NCBI GenBank assembly: GCA_022495995.1
Contig: JAFEMH010001305.1
Coordinates: 124,001-188,000 of the forward strand
From: Adenophora triphylla var. japonica
Taxonomy: Eukaryota > Streptophyta > Magnoliopsida > Asterales > Campanulaceae
Length of the DNA: 64,000 nucleotides
Direction of reading: 5' to 3'
Shown: positions 62,331 through 64,000 of the stretch, piece after piece
Numbering within the stretch: the stretch's first letter is position 1
Layout: every line of letters begins with the position of its first letter
Translations under genes and position numbers: made by a program
The notes under the pieces: generated by a model
Seen by the model: only the letters and a program-made list of their open reading frames with translations
Database searches by the model: none
Told to the model about the DNA's origin: nothing

Positions 62331-63640
62331 CCACAATCAGAGGCTTGACATATTGGCAAGATTAAAGCCCGAAGAACGGAAGTTGTCGACAACAAGGGAG
62401 CAGTTAAAGCAACGGCAAAAACATATCATAAGCCCTTAAGAAGCATTCAAAATCTTTCTCCCCCGATGAAGGACGACGATCAAGAAGCCACGGAATCGCT
62501 GAAATATCTGTCAAAATGACTTGTCAAGGAATCACCTCAAGGCCCGTACCTTATCATCCAAATTTCCTATCCGAGCCTTTTCACCAAAAGTATCACAAAT
62601 GTTCATACCCCTTTTCCAAAGCCAAACACAGTTCAAGCCCGAACTACGGCGACCTGAGATCCTTATAACAAGGGGAACGTAGGCAACCAGAAATGGTCCG
62701 GTCATAAACACATCCAAATCCCAAGAAAATTCGGTCTCATCAATGGCCTCTCCTATACACAATCTTTTTTCGCAATTCGCCAACTTTACCCTTGGTATTG
62801 GTCGACTTTCTCCTCATGATTAATCAAAATGTTTGTTCATATCGAGATTAGGGGTTTGAATGACCCGAGCATTAATAAAGGGTTTTAAGCAATCTTGTGA
62901 TCATTTTGAGTAAAAACATGTTTTCAAATGTCTCGACAAGTCTTCTTTTTCTATATTATAGGAAAAATAGAGCTAAACACTAATTTTCTGTCAGCAGGGG
63001 CTTCCATACACTTTTACAAACCTTTCTACACTTATGCTCTCTCAAAAGAGTCAAACCCAAAGCGAGTTCTTTTGTGCCTTCATCAAATGAGGCCATCAAA
63101 TAACACAAATCAGGGATTCGTCCCCACTTTTCGAAAATATGCCCCTGCAGGTATACATTTCTAAATTATCTTTCTTTTACATTTTCTTCCGGTTGACTAA
63201 TTGACTAAAGAAAATAATAAAGTAAATATAGAAGGATGGGTTGCCTCTTTTGCTACATGACAACTCAATTTGCAGGTGGGACTTTCGTCAAGCCATTTCC
63301 TTAGAGTGGGGCTTCTCTGGTCATGCCGGGTCCACGTTGGTTCTTCATTTCGCTACAAGATTCACAATCATGAGACTGAGGCTTTATCGAGTCACTTCTT
63401 CAAAATCAAGACTTCGCCAACACATCTCTTCAGACCAAGGCTTCGCCAAGCAAAGGGCGATTTGATCACCATATTGGCCATGGGCTTGTCAAGTGCTGTT
63501 CTTTGATGTCCAAGGTTGAGGATGGAATTTTAATCAGAACCAGGGATTCATCATGGCTAATATTAAAATCCGAGTCCATAAAACTCCTTGTACCACTCAG
63601 AATGAGGTGTTGATGATCAATTTTGGAAGGTTTCAGGAAT
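62331..63640 (+). other. Conserved 3'-type region of element E
   Basis: It has the hairpin 'gaactacggcgacctgag...gaacgtaggcaacc' (62641-62690), the arm homologous to C and D (62690-62945), 'cttccatacacttttac' and 'tatgcccctgcagg' (to 63150), and repeats of 'ggcttcgccaag' type (63400-63450). No gene is seen. Confidence 0.55.
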
Positions 63641-64000
63641 TTTAGTTTAATGATTTCCCTCAACACCGACGGGACTTTCACGGTAGAGGAGGAAGAGGAT
63701 CCCCATCCCTCTCTTGGTCAGATAAACTACCACCTTCCTCATATGGAACCTCCACCGGGCCACACTCATCTCAACCTGTGAATCAACCATCCTTTCGGCC
63801 TCAGTCTGGTGCACATTCACAATTCGGTCCGGGATAATCGTTTGGGGAAACAAATTGAATTCAGTCCGATTTGGGCCAGTATGGTGTGCCTCAATGCGAT
63901 GCAATCGCGGCGGTTTGGTATGTCTCAACAGGTTCGGTACGAGATCGATCGGGGGCTTCTCAGTTACATCAGTTTGGTATGATTTCTCAGTTGGGTTTGG
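63640..64000 (+). pseudogene. Second gag N-terminal fragment
   Basis: A frame reading 'SLNTDGTFTVEEEEDPHP.LGQINYHLP' aligns by eye with E gag 'NPNGTFTVDAEIGANYPPG' and with D 'SNGSLVVVEDETPE'. It is broken by stops after about 45 codons. It is either a displaced gag duplicate within E or the start of another insertion, and is cut by the window edge. Confidence 0.5.

Larger units (their letters stand above)
52110..64000 (+). mobile_element. Element E: gag-only Ogre/Tat-like element (extends past the window)
   Basis: It has a 5' LTR (52110-57623, interrupted by a hAT element), primer site, leader, gag, post-gag module, A-rich tracts, conserved 3' hairpin and arm, and no pol in the visible part. 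The order matches D read on its own strand. The left flank cattc would be the duplication, but the other end lies outside. Confidence 0.8.

Noticed and set aside
62111..62395. Lys-rich and Phe-rich frames around the long A-run
   Set aside because: They are low-complexity products of the A-tract in element E.

Overview
The window looks like repeat-dense nuclear DNA from a large-genome eudicot. The evidence is nested Ogre/Tat-like Ty3/gypsy elements with TGGCGACTC-type primer sites, plant mobile domain (PMD) ORFs, Stowaway and hAT MITEs, and an intact plant BED-hAT transposase. I see no convincing ordinary host gene, tRNA or rRNA. The species cannot be named from the sequence.

Layout, left to right. 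Positions 1-3518 hold the 3' end of a + strand gypsy element (B) with its 3' LTR. Positions 3519-4443, 21638-23139 and 46387-about 47130 are three pieces of an older transposon (H) rich in palindromic 'tataagacc' repeats. Element A (4444-21632, minus strand, 5-bp duplication caacc) splits H. It keeps degraded gag-protease and integrase, has no visible reverse transcriptase, and carries two antisense (+ strand) ORFs, one PMD-like and one DUF7745-like. Element C (23140-46381, minus strand) also sits in H. C is itself split by element D (29452-44582, minus strand, perfect duplication gatag), which carries gag and one antisense PMD ORF but no pol. From 47131 to 50601 there is AT-rich sequence with two Stowaway-type MITEs, a hAT-type MITE nested in one of them with a perfect 8-bp duplication, and a GGCTCCGTTTG MITE. 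Positions 50602-52109 are an internally deleted copia fragment interrupted by element E (52110 to beyond 64000, + strand). E's 5' LTR is split by a 3.66-kb hAT element (52298-55954) with an uninterrupted 775-codon transposase. E keeps leader and gag but no pol.

The most interesting signal is regulatory. Each LTR family carries its own short palindrome upstream of the LTR TATA box: GGTCCGTACGGACC in A, TATGTCGCACGACATA in D, TGTCGC(A/G)(C/T)GACA in C and AGTCCGGCCGGACT in B. In A and D the same family-specific palindrome is also found just upstream of the antisense ORFs. I infer a self-regulatory circuit in which the LTR promoter and the antisense-ORF promoters share a cis-element, possibly read by the ORF products themselves. 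Separately, two LTR hairpins vary in sequence between families while keeping their pairing, which points to conserved RNA structure. The regions upstream of the 3' LTRs are built of minisatellites in which nearly every unit carries an inverted repeat.

All boundaries were read by eye. LTR ages, protein family assignments and the tRNA primer identity were not computed.
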